In this document: positions 7,786 through 16,226 of the stretch, one piece after another
How the letters are laid out: each line of letters starts with the position of its first letter
How positions within the stretch are numbered: the first letter of the stretch is position 1
NCBI GenBank assembly: GCA_026709325.1
Contig: JAPOTF010000145.1
Location: 1-46,851 of the forward strand
Source: Roseovarius sp.
GTDB taxonomy: Bacteria; Pseudomonadota; Alphaproteobacteria; Rhodobacterales; Rhodobacteraceae
Length of the DNA: 46,851 nt
Reading direction: 5' to 3'
Notes under the pieces: generated by a model
Seen by the model: the letters and a program-made list of their open reading frames with translations, nothing else
Told to the model about the DNA's origin: nothing
Databases searched by the model: none
Made by a program: the position numbers and the translations under genes

Positions 7786-10041
7786 CTATACGGTTTCCCG
7801 AATCTTCGCCAATACCTTGGGCGGTGACATGGGAATATCGGTCAGGCGAACATTTGCCGCGGCGGATACCGAATTGGCAACCGCGGCAAGTGGCGGAACA
7901 ATTGATGTTTCGCCAACGCCCCTCACTCCGTAGGGATGGCCCGGATTTGGAATTTCAAGAATTACCGTGTCAATCATGGGCAGGTCCGAAGCCACTGGAA
8001 CGCGATAGTCGAGAAACCCCGGATTCTGGAGAATTCCATCCTCGCCGTAGATGTACTCCTCGTTCAGCGCCCAGCCTATTCCCTGAACGGCGCCTCCCTG
8101 CAGCTGGCCTTCGACATAATCCGGATGCACCGCTTTGCCGGCATCCTGAAACACCGTGTAACGCACAATTTTAACCGCGCCGGTATCGGCATCCACCTCG
8201 CTGTCGACCATATGCGTGGCAAATGAAACGCCGGCGCCTTCAGCGGTTACCTCGTGATGCCCGGCAATTGGCCCCCCGGTGTTGGAGGCGACCGCCGCAA
8301 TCTCGGCGAGTGTCATTGGAGGATGCAAACCCGCGTTTGGCCCGGCGGGATGAACGGCGCCCTCGCGCCATTCCACCGCATCTTCATCAATTCCCCAGAT
8401 TTTCGCGACGCGTTTGCACATTTCCTTTTTGGCCGCGCGAGCCGCCTTGATGGTGGCAAGACCAACGGCAAAGGTTACCCTTGAGCCGTCGGTTACCTCG
8501 TTTTGGCCAAGCGAACCCGTATCGGTGATGACGGTTCGGACTTTCTCGTAGGGTATGCCGAGTTCCTCGGCGGCCATCATTGACATGGCCGCGCGCGAAC
8601 CGCCTATATCCGGATTGCCTTCCGTAACGGTTGCAGTGCCGTCGGGGGTGATGTTTAGGGATACGCAGGTGTCCCCGCCAAAGTTGAACCAGAATCCGCA
8701 GGCCACGCCTCTTCCCTGGTTCTTCCCGAGAGGCGCGGACCAGTGCGGATGATCCTTGGCCGCCTGCAGGGTGGCCTCCAGACCAATGGCCGGATAGGTT
8801 GGGCCATAGGAAGACCGGGTTCCCTCGCGGGCCGCGTTTTTCAAGCGCACCTCGATGGGATCAAGCCCGAAACCCCTGGCAAGCTCGTCTATGACGCTCT
8901 CGACCCCAAATGCCGCCATGGGGGCTCCCGGCGCGCGATATGCCGCCTGCTTGGGGCGGTTGGTCACGATGTCCCACCCGACGGTTTTGACATTTTCGAG
9001 ATCATATGGAGCAAAACCCGCCATGGCTCCAAGCTGAACCGGAGAACCGGGATATGCGCCGCCCTGATAGCGAAGCTCGGCGTGGGCACCCGTTATTCTT
9101 CCGTCTTTTGTCATGCCAATGCGCACATCCATCGAACTTGAAGCCGTGGGGCCGGTGGCGCGAAGCACTTCCGCCCGGCTCATTACCATCTTGACCGGTC
9201 TTGAGGACTTCCTGGACAGCACCAGAGCCAATGGCTCAAGGAAAACGGTTGTCTTTCCGCCAAAGCCGCCGCCTATCTCCGAGGCGGTAACGCGAAGCTG
9301 GCCCTGATCCATGCCAAGAAGCGCCGCGCATGTGTTTCGAACCATGTAGTGGCCTTGAGTGCAGCACCAGAGATCTGCCTGACCGTCCTGTCCCATTTGG
9401 GCAAGACATGCATGGGGCTCAATGTACCCCTGATGCGTGGCTTCCGTCTTAAACGAGCGTTCCACGACCCGATCCGCCTTCGCAAGTCCGGCTTCAACAT
9501 CTCCATGGCCAAACTCCACGCGCGACATGATGTTGCGGGATGCGCCCTCGGGCACGGTCCCGTCAGAGCGTCCGGCATGCAGAATCGGCGCGCCTTCCCT
9601 GATTGCCGTGTCCACATCCGTCACATTCGGCAATACCTCGTAATCGACAATGATTGCCTTGAGCGCCTCTTGGGCAGTCGCGCTCGAACTTGCCGCAACG
9701 GCTGCAACGGCATGGCCGTCATAAAGCGCCTTTTCCCCCGCCATGCAGTTGTCAAGTATATCGGCAATGTCGCCGTCTTCGGGAACATGCGTAAAATCTT
9801 TCCTTGTGATGACGGCATGCACTCCGGGTATCGCCTCGGCTGCCGATATGTCTATGGATTTGATTCGCGCATGCGCATGCCGGCTGCGAAGAACCATGCC
9901 CGTCAGCATGCCGGGAGCTGAAATGTCCGCCCCGTATCGCGCGCGGCCCGTTACCTTGTCAATGCCATCGGGACGATTGGGACGTGTTCCGACCAGCCTG
10001 AATTCATGAGTGTCAAGAGCGGGGTTGTTGTCCAGAGCCAT
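7786..10041 (-). CDS. Molybdenum hydroxylase large subunit (xanthine dehydrogenase family)
   Basis: The 751-aa length is typical of the separate molybdopterin-binding subunits of CoxL/CutL-type enzymes. The N-terminal a/b hammerhead region (DGIDKVTGRARYGADI) is followed by molybdopterin-binding segments including GGGFGGKT. The catalytic base motif is near the C-terminus: GVRGVGE, with Glu711 the expected active-site Glu. The active-site loop reads AAYRAPGAP, not the AYxCSFR of form I CO dehydrogenase, so this is not a CO dehydrogenase. It hydroxylates a heteroaromatic or an aldehyde using water; the substrate cannot be read from sequence. A strong GGGAGG ribosome-binding site precedes the start, and the ATG overlaps the stop of the iron-sulfur subunit by one base (TAATG), indicating coupling. 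Confidence 0.93.
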   Translation of the reverse strand: MALDNNPALDTHEFRLVGTRPNRPDGIDKVTGRARYGADISAPGMLTGMVLRSRHAHARIKSIDISAAEAIPGVHAVITRKDFTHVPEDGDIADILDNCMAGEKALYDGHAVAAVAASSSATAQEALKAIIVDYEVLPNVTDVDTAIREGAPILHAGRSDGTVPEGASRNIMSRVEFGHGDVEAGLAKADRVVERSFKTEATHQGYIEPHACLAQMGQDGQADLWCCTQGHYMVRNTCAALLGMDQGQLRVTASEIGGGFGGKTTVFLEPLALVLSRKSSRPVKMVMSRAEVLRATGPTASSSMDVRIGMTKDGRITGAHAELRYQGGAYPGSPVQLGAMAGFAPYDLENVKTVGWDIVTNRPKQAAYRAPGAPMAAFGVESVIDELARGFGLDPIEVRLKNAAREGTRSSYGPTYPAIGLEATLQAAKDHPHWSAPLGKNQGRGVACGFWFNFGGDTCVSLNITPDGTATVTEGNPDIGGSRAAMSMMAAEELGIPYEKVRTVITDTGSLGQNEVTDGSRVTFAVGLATIKAARAAKKEMCKRVAKIWGIDEDAVEWREGAVHPAGPNAGLHPPMTLAEIAAVASNTGGPIAGHHEVTAEGAGVSFATHMVDSEVDADTGAVKIVRYTVFQDAGKAVHPDYVEGQLQGGAVQGIGWALNEEYIYGEDGILQNPGFLDYRVPVASDLPMIDTVILEIPNPGHPYGVRGVGETSIVPPLAAVANSVSAAANVRLTDIPMSPPKVLAKIRETV

Positions 10042-10520
10042 TACGATGCCTCCCTCATTTCATGAGCCGCGTCCATCACGGCTCTGATAATCTTGTCGTA
10101 TCCCGTGCACCGGCACAGATTTCCGGCCAGCCAGTAGCGGGTTTCCTCCTCGGTTGGTTCGGGATTGCTTTCAAGCAGCGATTTCGACGCCACCAGAATG
10201 CCCGGCGTGCAGATGCCGCATTGCAGGGCGGCATGCTCTATGAACTTGCGCTGAAGCGGATGAAGCGCGTCGCCATCCGCCATGCCCTCTATTGTACCTA
10301 TTTCGGAACCTTCCGCCTCGGCTCCAAGCATCAGACAGGAGCAAATCAGGCGGCCGTTGACCGTGACCGAACAGGCTCCGCAATCGCCGGTGCCGCATCC
10401 TTCCTTGGTGCCGGTCATGCCAAGCCGGTCGCGCAGCACATCCAGAAGCGTGTCCTGTGAACCGCAGAGAAATTCCACCGGGTCTCCGTTAACGCTGGTG
10501 GTAACGTGAATATTGCTCAT
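10041..10520 (-). CDS. Molybdenum hydroxylase [2Fe-2S] small subunit
   Basis: The 159-aa product carries both clusters of the family. The plant-ferredoxin-type cluster uses C42, C47 and C50 plus a Cys at about 60-62. The second, helical-domain cluster uses C101, C104, C136 and C138, in QCGICTPG and NLCRCTGY. It relays electrons from the molybdenum centre in the large subunit to FAD in the medium subunit. The start overlaps the end of the FAD-subunit gene by 4 bp (ATGA), and the stop overlaps the large-subunit start by 1 bp. The order medium-small-large is the usual one for these operons. No signal peptide is seen, so the enzyme is cytoplasmic. Confidence 0.95.
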   Translation of the reverse strand: MSNIHVTTSVNGDPVEFLCGSQDTLLDVLRDRLGMTGTKEGCGTGDCGACSVTVNGRLICSCLMLGAEAEGSEIGTIEGMADGDALHPLQRKFIEHAALQCGICTPGILVASKSLLESNPEPTEEETRYWLAGNLCRCTGYDKIIRAVMDAAHEMREAS

Positions 10521-11380
10521 GATGAACCTCCCGCCCGCTTTTTGGCGATTTTGGCTGCCCGCTGGGCAAGAACGCCCGAAACATGGGTTCTGAATTCAAT
10601 GGTGCCGCGCTTGTCGTTAATCGGGCGGGCTGCCGAAGAGCATGCAGCCGCCAGCGCACCGAGCGCGGTTTCATCTACGGTGGTTCCGACGAGCGCTTGC
10701 GCCGCTTCTTCCACAAGCAGCACTGTTGGCGCAACCGCTCCGAGAGAAACGCGCGCGGATGCGCAGACGCCCTCATTGTCAAGCGTCAGAAATATGCCGC
10801 AGCCCACAACCGCAATGTCCATTTCCGTTCGGGGAATGAACCGCAGATAGGCGTCTCCGGAATTCGGCTTTTTGGCGGGAAGAAGGATTGAAGTTATAAA
10901 TTCTCCCTTTCCAAGCGAAGTTGCTCCCGGACCTGTACATATGTTTTGCACGGCCGTTTCGCGGGTGCCGTTCGGTCCGGCAATGCGCGCCGTCGCACCG
11001 GCGGCGACAAGAGCGGGTACGCTGTCGGCTGCCGGAGAGGCATTGCAGAGATTGCCGGCAATTGTGCATCTCCCCTGTATTTGGACCGATCCTATGAGAT
11101 TGGCCGCTTCCACAACGCCGGGCCAGTCGGAGCCAAGTCCATCGTGTTCACCCATTTCCGCACAGGAAACCGCGGCGCCAATGCGCCATCCGCCATCTTC
11201 CCGCGCTATGTTCCTCAGTCCCGCAATTTTCTTGATGTCAAGTATGGCGGCGGGTGAAACCATGCCGGAGCGCATTCGCACCAGCAAATCTGTGCCACCG
11301 GCCAATATATGGCAGTCACCTTCAGCCGCGGTCAGAGCACTGACCGCGCTTTCAACGGTTGTGGGCGCCTGGTATTGCAT
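10517..11380 (-). CDS. Molybdenum hydroxylase FAD-binding medium subunit (CoxM-like)
   Basis: The 287-aa product fits the CoxM/CutM family. FAD-binding motifs are present: LAGGTDLLVRM near residues 27-37 and TIAGNLCNASPAADSVPAL near residues 107-125. The CO dehydrogenase flavoprotein C-terminal domain occupies the last third. It passes electrons from the iron-sulfur subunit to an acceptor such as NAD+, a quinone or oxygen. The ATG follows an AGGGA ribosome-binding site. It is the first gene of the three-subunit operon, 338 bp downstream of the Rieske gene on the same strand, so it may have its own promoter in that gap. Confidence 0.93.
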   Translation of the reverse strand: MQYQAPTTVESAVSALTAAEGDCHILAGGTDLLVRMRSGMVSPAAILDIKKIAGLRNIAREDGGWRIGAAVSCAEMGEHDGLGSDWPGVVEAANLIGSVQIQGRCTIAGNLCNASPAADSVPALVAAGATARIAGPNGTRETAVQNICTGPGATSLGKGEFITSILLPAKKPNSGDAYLRFIPRTEMDIAVVGCGIFLTLDNEGVCASARVSLGAVAPTVLLVEEAAQALVGTTVDETALGALAAACSSAARPINDKRGTIEFRTHVSGVLAQRAAKIAKKRAGGSS

Positions 11381-11718
11381 GTTTGTTCCCTGTACTTAAG
11401 TTCCCGGTTCAATGTGAAACACAAAGCGGTCATGTAATCAAGTTTTAATCACCTCGTCTCGCGTTGCGCGATTGCCGAATTTTAGCGCCAGATTCCCGCA
11501 TTGTAATGGCAGTTTCAAGACCAATTCACCATTTTCCGCGTTTGATCGCAAAATCTCGAAACGCGCGCCGCAAGCTTAAACCGGAAATCGCATGTGCTTC
11601 GCATGATGATGTAGCCGCATTTGCGACGATGTCAAATTGAAGCGATTTAAGATGCTCTGAAGCGGAGCGAGACGACGGCGGCTTTTCCAGATTGCGTTCT
11701 TGCGGCGGGGGTTTGCCC
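11381..11718 (-). other. Non-coding gap between the Rieske gene and the molybdenum hydroxylase operon
   Basis: I see no credible gene in this 338-bp stretch. A short GGGG-CAAA-CCCC hairpin follows the TAG stop of the Rieske gene directly on the minus strand, but lacks a T-run, so it is at best a weak pause or terminator element. The part next to the FAD-subunit start is A+T-richer and may hold the operon promoter; I could not identify -35 and -10 boxes with confidence. Confidence 0.5.
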
Positions 11719-12957
11719 CTATTTAATCGCCGACGCGCCGTCTGCCGGCTTGTTGGCGGACGTCCAAAGCTTTGCCAGATATGCTCCGTAAAAATCGCGA
11801 ATGCCGTGTTCCATTTCCGCCAGAGGTCCGGGACTGAAGAAGTGCGAATTGACGCCTTCCTGGTTGTGGCGGATGATTCTCTCGTCATCCAGTGTGGTTG
11901 CATGCCAGAGCCAGATTAAATCCTCGAGATTGTAGTCTATGCCCTCCTCGGCGTCCTTTCCGACCATCCAAACGACCTGGATGTCCGTCAGCTGCATGTC
12001 ACGGGGTATAAAGCGATACCCGACAACATGATCCGAATACGCCAGAAAATTGTTGAGCGGGCCTATCTGAACGTCGGTTGCTCCGCCGTCATGGCCGGTC
12101 AGGCTGCCAAGCAGTGGCGCAACCTGCCGACCCGTTTTGCTGCCGGTCTTGTAGTTTTCGTAAAGAGGATATCGCCTGTAAAATATGTCCGCGCAAGGCG
12201 CCTGCGCCTCAGTGCCTGTTAAATTCAGCACATCAACAGGCAAACCCGCGGCAGCCGAGCGTTCTCGCATTGGCTCGATCATCTGCGCCATTTCCTCGGG
12301 AGCCTTGAGAGAATGCGAGCGCGAATAATCCTTGTGGGAAGGGGCGCAATGATAGCACTCCATGTAGTTTTCAAGTGCCAGCTTCCAATTTGCGGATACC
12401 TCGTAAGAGGCGGAATGGGCGATCTTGAGGTCTTCAAACCCAAATGGGGCGGTCAACGGGGCGAGTTTCTCCAGGCCGGCCTCTATCGGAGGCGAATCTT
12501 CCGACGCGCAAACAAAGATCAGCCCCTGAAAAACGATCAGCTTCGCCTTTAGCAATCCCCATTCGTCCGGATTGAAGTCGGGCGCCATGGCCCGGCCACC
12601 GCGAAGTTTGCCCGACAGGTCGTATGTCCAGGCGTGATAGGGGCATGCAAAGCTTCTGGCGTTGCCGGACCGGTCAATGCAGATTCGCGATCCCCGATGG
12701 CGGCAAACGTTGTGGTGCGCATTTATGGCGCCATTGCCATCTCGACAGATTATGATGGATTCCGTCCCGTAGTCAAAAACCATGTAATCGCCCGGCGCCG
12801 CTATCTGGCTTTCATGTCCAACCCATATCCAGTTTCGATTCCAGTACGCGCTCATGTCGGATTCGTAAACGAATCTTGACGTGTAGAATTCACGCGGCAA
12901 AGCGTGACCGACCTTATGGGATAAAATCAGTCTTTTCAGTTCCTCCAGGTGCGACAT
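11719..12957 (-). CDS. Rieske non-heme iron oxygenase, quaternary-amine (GbcA/Stc2/CntA) type
   Basis: Starting at the ATG at 12957 (GAGG ribosome-binding site; a longer frame upstream would overlap the previous gene) gives 412 aa. The Rieske [2Fe-2S] ligands are C85-x-H87 and C105-x2-H108. The mononuclear iron site shows E200-x2-H203-x4-H208, with an Asp at 357/358 as likely third ligand. Glu, rather than Asp, at the bridging position is the feature of carnitine monooxygenase CntA, and the overall sequence resembles GbcA and Stc2, which remove a methyl group or cleave C-N bonds of betaines. The gene starts 4 nt after the stop of the TMADH-like gene, so the two are coupled. No ferredoxin/FAD reductase partner lies next to it; one must be encoded elsewhere. 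Substrate class is a confident inference, identity unknown. Confidence 0.88.
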   Translation of the reverse strand: MSHLEELKRLILSHKVGHALPREFYTSRFVYESDMSAYWNRNWIWVGHESQIAAPGDYMVFDYGTESIIICRDGNGAINAHHNVCRHRGSRICIDRSGNARSFACPYHAWTYDLSGKLRGGRAMAPDFNPDEWGLLKAKLIVFQGLIFVCASEDSPPIEAGLEKLAPLTAPFGFEDLKIAHSASYEVSANWKLALENYMECYHCAPSHKDYSRSHSLKAPEEMAQMIEPMRERSAAAGLPVDVLNLTGTEAQAPCADIFYRRYPLYENYKTGSKTGRQVAPLLGSLTGHDGGATDVQIGPLNNFLAYSDHVVGYRFIPRDMQLTDIQVVWMVGKDAEEGIDYNLEDLIWLWHATTLDDERIIRHNQEGVNSHFFSPGPLAEMEHGIRDFYGAYLAKLWTSANKPADGASAIK

Positions 12958-12961
12958 TGCC

Positions 12962-15037
12962 TCATTTCCCTGATTGTTCATGAGCAAGGCTGATAATTTC
13001 CCGACGATACCACTCGCGGTCGATATCAAGTGAATTTCGCTCAAAATTTTGCGCGGCCATATGACCGGACCAGATGGCATCGGCAATCAGACCGGGCGCG
13101 GCGGCATCGCCGACAAGTTCGAGATGCGCAAATTTATGGCGCGATTTTTGAAGTTCCTCATAAAGTCGGGCGTTTCGGGTTCTCTGTGTAACCAGCAATA
13201 TTCCACTGAAGTCGCGTTCGCTCAAATCATCTGTGTATACGCTCTTCAACCGGACCTTCCCTGGCCGGGCATCCACCAGTTGCGTTGACGTTAGAAGGTT
13301 GATTCCGCATTTGGACATTTGGGCGTAAACCCGCTCGTTCTCCAGCGTGTAAAGAGTAAAGGCCGATACATTGGCGGCCGGAGTCGCATACGTGACGCTG
13401 CATCCGGCATGTGCGAGATGTTCGGCCAGCACTCCGGCCAGGTAGCCCTGATCGTCGTCATATACAAGGATGTCGCCAGATGATGGGGAAGCGCCGGAAA
13501 ATATGTCATCCGGCGTATAAACCCGAATTTCAGGAGAGATGGGCAATCCGAGCGCGGCATTGCGTCCACGCCCGTCCCGACACCATCGGGATCCGGTTGC
13601 GACAAACACATTCGGGATACCCAGTTCGACAACCGCGTCTGCATTCATTTGGCTGTTCATGTAAATGCTCGCATTTGCGCGCTGCCGGATGTCGTCAAGC
13701 CGGTGGTCGGCAACGCGCCTCCATGCGTTAAGGCCCGGAAGGCCGGATTCCAGCCTAACCCTGCCACCGGGCTCGTCGGCGGCTTCCGCAATCGTCACCT
13801 GATAGCCCCGCCTGGCGAGCTGCATTCCGCATTCAAGTCCCGATGGACCGCCGCCAACGACCAGTGTCGATGTCCCGCTTTCCCTGCGGCGGATGATTTC
13901 CGGATGCCATCCCCGACGCCACTCCTCGCCCTGCGTTGGATTCTGGGTGCATCGTATGGGTACTCCAAAATTGTCGGCTGAAACGCAGATGTTGCATCCG
14001 ATGCACTCGCGTATTTTTTCAATTTCGCCGGAGGAAATCTTGTTTGGCAGGAACGGGTCCGCGATCGAGGGGCGGGCGGCGCCGATAAAATCCAGCACTC
14101 CGCCCCTGACAAGAGAAACCATCTTGTCCGGCGAGGTTAGCATTCCAGTGCCCACAACGGGTTTGGATGTGATTTTCTTCACAAATCCAATGTAATCCAT
14201 CTGGTAGCCATCTTGCGGAACGAAACGCGTGGTGGCGCTGTCGTTTTCCCAGCCGGAGACGTTCACGTCCCAAAGATCGGGAAGTTCGGCAAGCATTTCA
14301 ACCACGGCGCGACCTTCCTCGTCCGCCTGCATTCCATCTGGCCCATTCAACTCGTCCACGGCAAAGCGAAATGCCACCGCGCATTTTCCCTCGGCCAGTT
14401 CCAGGGTGTCCTCGAGCAGTTCGCGGGTTAGTCTCACTCGATTTTCAAGCGTTCCGCCATATTCATCTCCGCGATTGTTGCATTGCGGCAAAAGAAACTG
14501 ATGGGCCAGACTCAGGCGATGTCCGGCATAGACATAGACTATGTCAAACCCCGCCCTGATAGACCGAAGGGTGGCCGCTTGATGCCATTTGCGCAATTGC
14601 TTCAGGTCGGATTTGTCAGCCGCTCTCGCCTGACGCGGGTAGGGCATGTGCAAGGCGATATCCATTGGGGCAAGACCCGAAGCCCGCGTCAGAAGATTTT
14701 GGGCGTGAAATCCGTTATGCACCAGTTCTATTCCGGCAAGGGCATTGTGTTCATGCACCGCGTCGGTCATGAGCCTGAGAGCGGGAATGTCGCGGTCGTC
14801 CCAGATGCGCTGTTCGGCATATGGCGCAAGATCGGTCGTGGGGTGTATTTCCGTTTCCTGCGTGCACACAACGCCCCAGCCGCCCTCGGCCTTCATGCCG
14901 CGATTGGCGGCTTCGGACCGGGGGCGCATGTGGCCCATTCCATTGCAGTGAGGCACCTGATAAAACCGGTTCGGCGCAACCACAGGGCCAATCGCCACCG
15001 GTTCAAACAGCACATCGTATCTGCCATTTAAAGACAT
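12962..15037 (-). CDS. Trimethylamine dehydrogenase-family flavoprotein (N-demethylase-like)
   Basis: The 691-aa product has an N-terminal OYE-like FMN barrel, a 4Fe-4S site, and C-terminal FAD/NAD-type Rossmann domains (VVGGGPSGLE). It follows methylotroph TMADH closely: Cys31 in QVPHC matches the Cys that binds 6-S-cysteinyl FMN, Y170-x2-H173 and D266 match the catalytic Tyr-His-Asp triad, and C345, C348, C351 and C363 match the cluster ligands. The substrate bowl differs: the positions of TMADH Tyr60, Ser74, Trp105 and Trp355 are Glu61, Glu75, Val106 and Asp355, while Trp263 is kept. Trimethylamine is therefore unlikely; a secondary or tertiary N-methyl amino acid, as for N-methylproline demethylase StcD, is more plausible. 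The Rieske gene follows in the same operon and would generate such a tertiary amine from a betaine. Confidence 0.9.
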   Translation of the reverse strand: MSLNGRYDVLFEPVAIGPVVAPNRFYQVPHCNGMGHMRPRSEAANRGMKAEGGWGVVCTQETEIHPTTDLAPYAEQRIWDDRDIPALRLMTDAVHEHNALAGIELVHNGFHAQNLLTRASGLAPMDIALHMPYPRQARAADKSDLKQLRKWHQAATLRSIRAGFDIVYVYAGHRLSLAHQFLLPQCNNRGDEYGGTLENRVRLTRELLEDTLELAEGKCAVAFRFAVDELNGPDGMQADEEGRAVVEMLAELPDLWDVNVSGWENDSATTRFVPQDGYQMDYIGFVKKITSKPVVGTGMLTSPDKMVSLVRGGVLDFIGAARPSIADPFLPNKISSGEIEKIRECIGCNICVSADNFGVPIRCTQNPTQGEEWRRGWHPEIIRRRESGTSTLVVGGGPSGLECGMQLARRGYQVTIAEAADEPGGRVRLESGLPGLNAWRRVADHRLDDIRQRANASIYMNSQMNADAVVELGIPNVFVATGSRWCRDGRGRNAALGLPISPEIRVYTPDDIFSGASPSSGDILVYDDDQGYLAGVLAEHLAHAGCSVTYATPAANVSAFTLYTLENERVYAQMSKCGINLLTSTQLVDARPGKVRLKSVYTDDLSERDFSGILLVTQRTRNARLYEELQKSRHKFAHLELVGDAAAPGLIADAIWSGHMAAQNFERNSLDIDREWYRREIISLAHEQSGK

Positions 15038-15066
15038 TGCTCAAAATCCCGTTGCCATTCTGATCA

Positions 15067-15121
15067 GGTAGCCGGGAAATCTCCCGGTACCTGTCTTTTG
15101 AAACGATCCCGATAAGGGATC
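15067..15121 (-). other. Two hairpins between the binding-protein and TMADH-like genes
   Basis: The 100-bp gap holds two strong inverted repeats. One pairs 15067-15077 with 15082-15091 (GGTA-CCGGGA stem with one bulge and a 4-nt loop). The other pairs GATCCC 15105-15110 with GGGATC 15116-15121 around a 5-nt loop. There is no T-run on the transcribed minus strand. Such structures often sit after binding-protein genes and stabilise the upstream message or reduce read-through, so differential expression of importer and enzyme is a reasonable inference. Confidence 0.6.
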
Positions 15122-15137
15122 AATATGAGTGCTACGC

Positions 15138-16199
15138 CTAGAAACCCGCTTTAATTCGCTCAAATTCCTGCAGCATTTTTGCTTCAAGTTCCGGATTGAC
15201 GGCATCAAAAAACAGGCTTCCTTCAAAGAAGCTGTCTGGATCGTCAAAGCCGTAGGTTGCCAGGAGTTCCGGGTCCGCCTGCGTGAAGGCGTCCGAGTTG
15301 GAATGCGGATAGCCCCAGTTTTCGATAATGTACTTTCCCGATTTCGCGTCGGTGAGCGCATTGAGCATGTCATATATCTGCTCTTCTGAGACATCGGCGG
15401 TTTTCAGGTGAACATAGCCGCAAACCCATGTCGCGATGCCCTTGCTCACATCGCGCATCATGACGGCAGGCGTTCCGTTCCAGATAAGATTGAGCTCCGA
15501 CTGGTTCCAGGCCCAGCCCATGAGCACTTCTCCAGAGGCGATGGCCTGATCAAGCTGTCCCGCATCCGACCAGTAGAATCGGACGTTCGCGTGAATGGAG
15601 CGCAGGAAATCCGATGCCTGCTTGAATTGCTCGTCGCTCAGGTTTGTGTAGTCGGCGGAATTGCCGGTGGCAAGCGAGGCCAGTGCGTATGCTGAAGACG
15701 CGGAATCGGGAATGGATATTTGTCCCCGATATTTTGGATCGGCCAGTACCTGCAGAGATATCTCGTCCTCTTCAATCATGTCCGTGCGATAGACAAGACC
15801 GGTGTTGCCCCATTCGAAGGGCACCATCCAGGTTGTGCCGTCAATGGAGATGCCGTCCACGTCCTTTATCTGTGGCAGCAGGTTGTCCCAATTTGCCAGT
15901 TTTGACGTGTCGATGGGCACCAGAAGGTCGGCGGCAACCCATTTTCGCACCGCGTCGGTGCATGGATGCGCCAGATCGGCTTCAAAACCGGATTGCAGCT
16001 TCGTGAACGCCTCTTCCTGGCTGCCAAAATATGAATAGGTCGGAGCCGAATCGCGTTTCTCGACATAGGCTCCGAAAAAGCCCGGATCCTCATATCCCGA
16101 CCAGTCGAATATATGCAGATCCGAGCCAGCGGAAAACGCCGCGACCGGTATAATGCAGGCCATCGACGTCAAGCTGCAAATGACTTCCCTTGTTTTCAT
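15138..16199 (-). CDS. Periplasmic substrate-binding protein of a PotD-like ABC importer
   Basis: The 353-aa product begins with a signal peptide: basic KTREV, a hydrophobic core, and AFSA-G as likely cleavage at about residue 24. The mature part opens with LHIFDWSGYEDP and contains segments typical of polyamine/putrescine-type binding proteins (WMVPFEWGNTGLVYRTD, GEVLMGWAWNQSELN). Binding proteins of this family also carry betaines and other organic cations, so the ligand may be the quaternary amine handled by the downstream enzymes. Aromatic residues in the pocket region fit a cationic ligand. A strong GGGAGG ribosome-binding site precedes the start. It is the fourth gene of the importer operon, 27 nt after the ATPase gene, and is followed by two hairpins. 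Confidence 0.92.
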   Translation of the reverse strand: MKTREVICSLTSMACIIPVAAFSAGSDLHIFDWSGYEDPGFFGAYVEKRDSAPTYSYFGSQEEAFTKLQSGFEADLAHPCTDAVRKWVAADLLVPIDTSKLANWDNLLPQIKDVDGISIDGTTWMVPFEWGNTGLVYRTDMIEEDEISLQVLADPKYRGQISIPDSASSAYALASLATGNSADYTNLSDEQFKQASDFLRSIHANVRFYWSDAGQLDQAIASGEVLMGWAWNQSELNLIWNGTPAVMMRDVSKGIATWVCGYVHLKTADVSEEQIYDMLNALTDAKSGKYIIENWGYPHSNSDAFTQADPELLATYGFDDPDSFFEGSLFFDAVNPELEAKMLQEFERIKAGF

Positions 16200-16226
16200 T
16201 TTATCCTCCCGATTTATGTTGCGACT

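Noticed and set aside
7786-11380. Aerobic CO dehydrogenase (coxMSL)
   Set aside because: Subunit order fits, but the active-site loop is AAYRAPGAP instead of AYxCSFR.
14483-15031. Plus-strand open frame opposite the TMADH-like gene
   Set aside because: The minus strand has an unbroken TMADH-family match with catalytic residues; this frame is a shadow.
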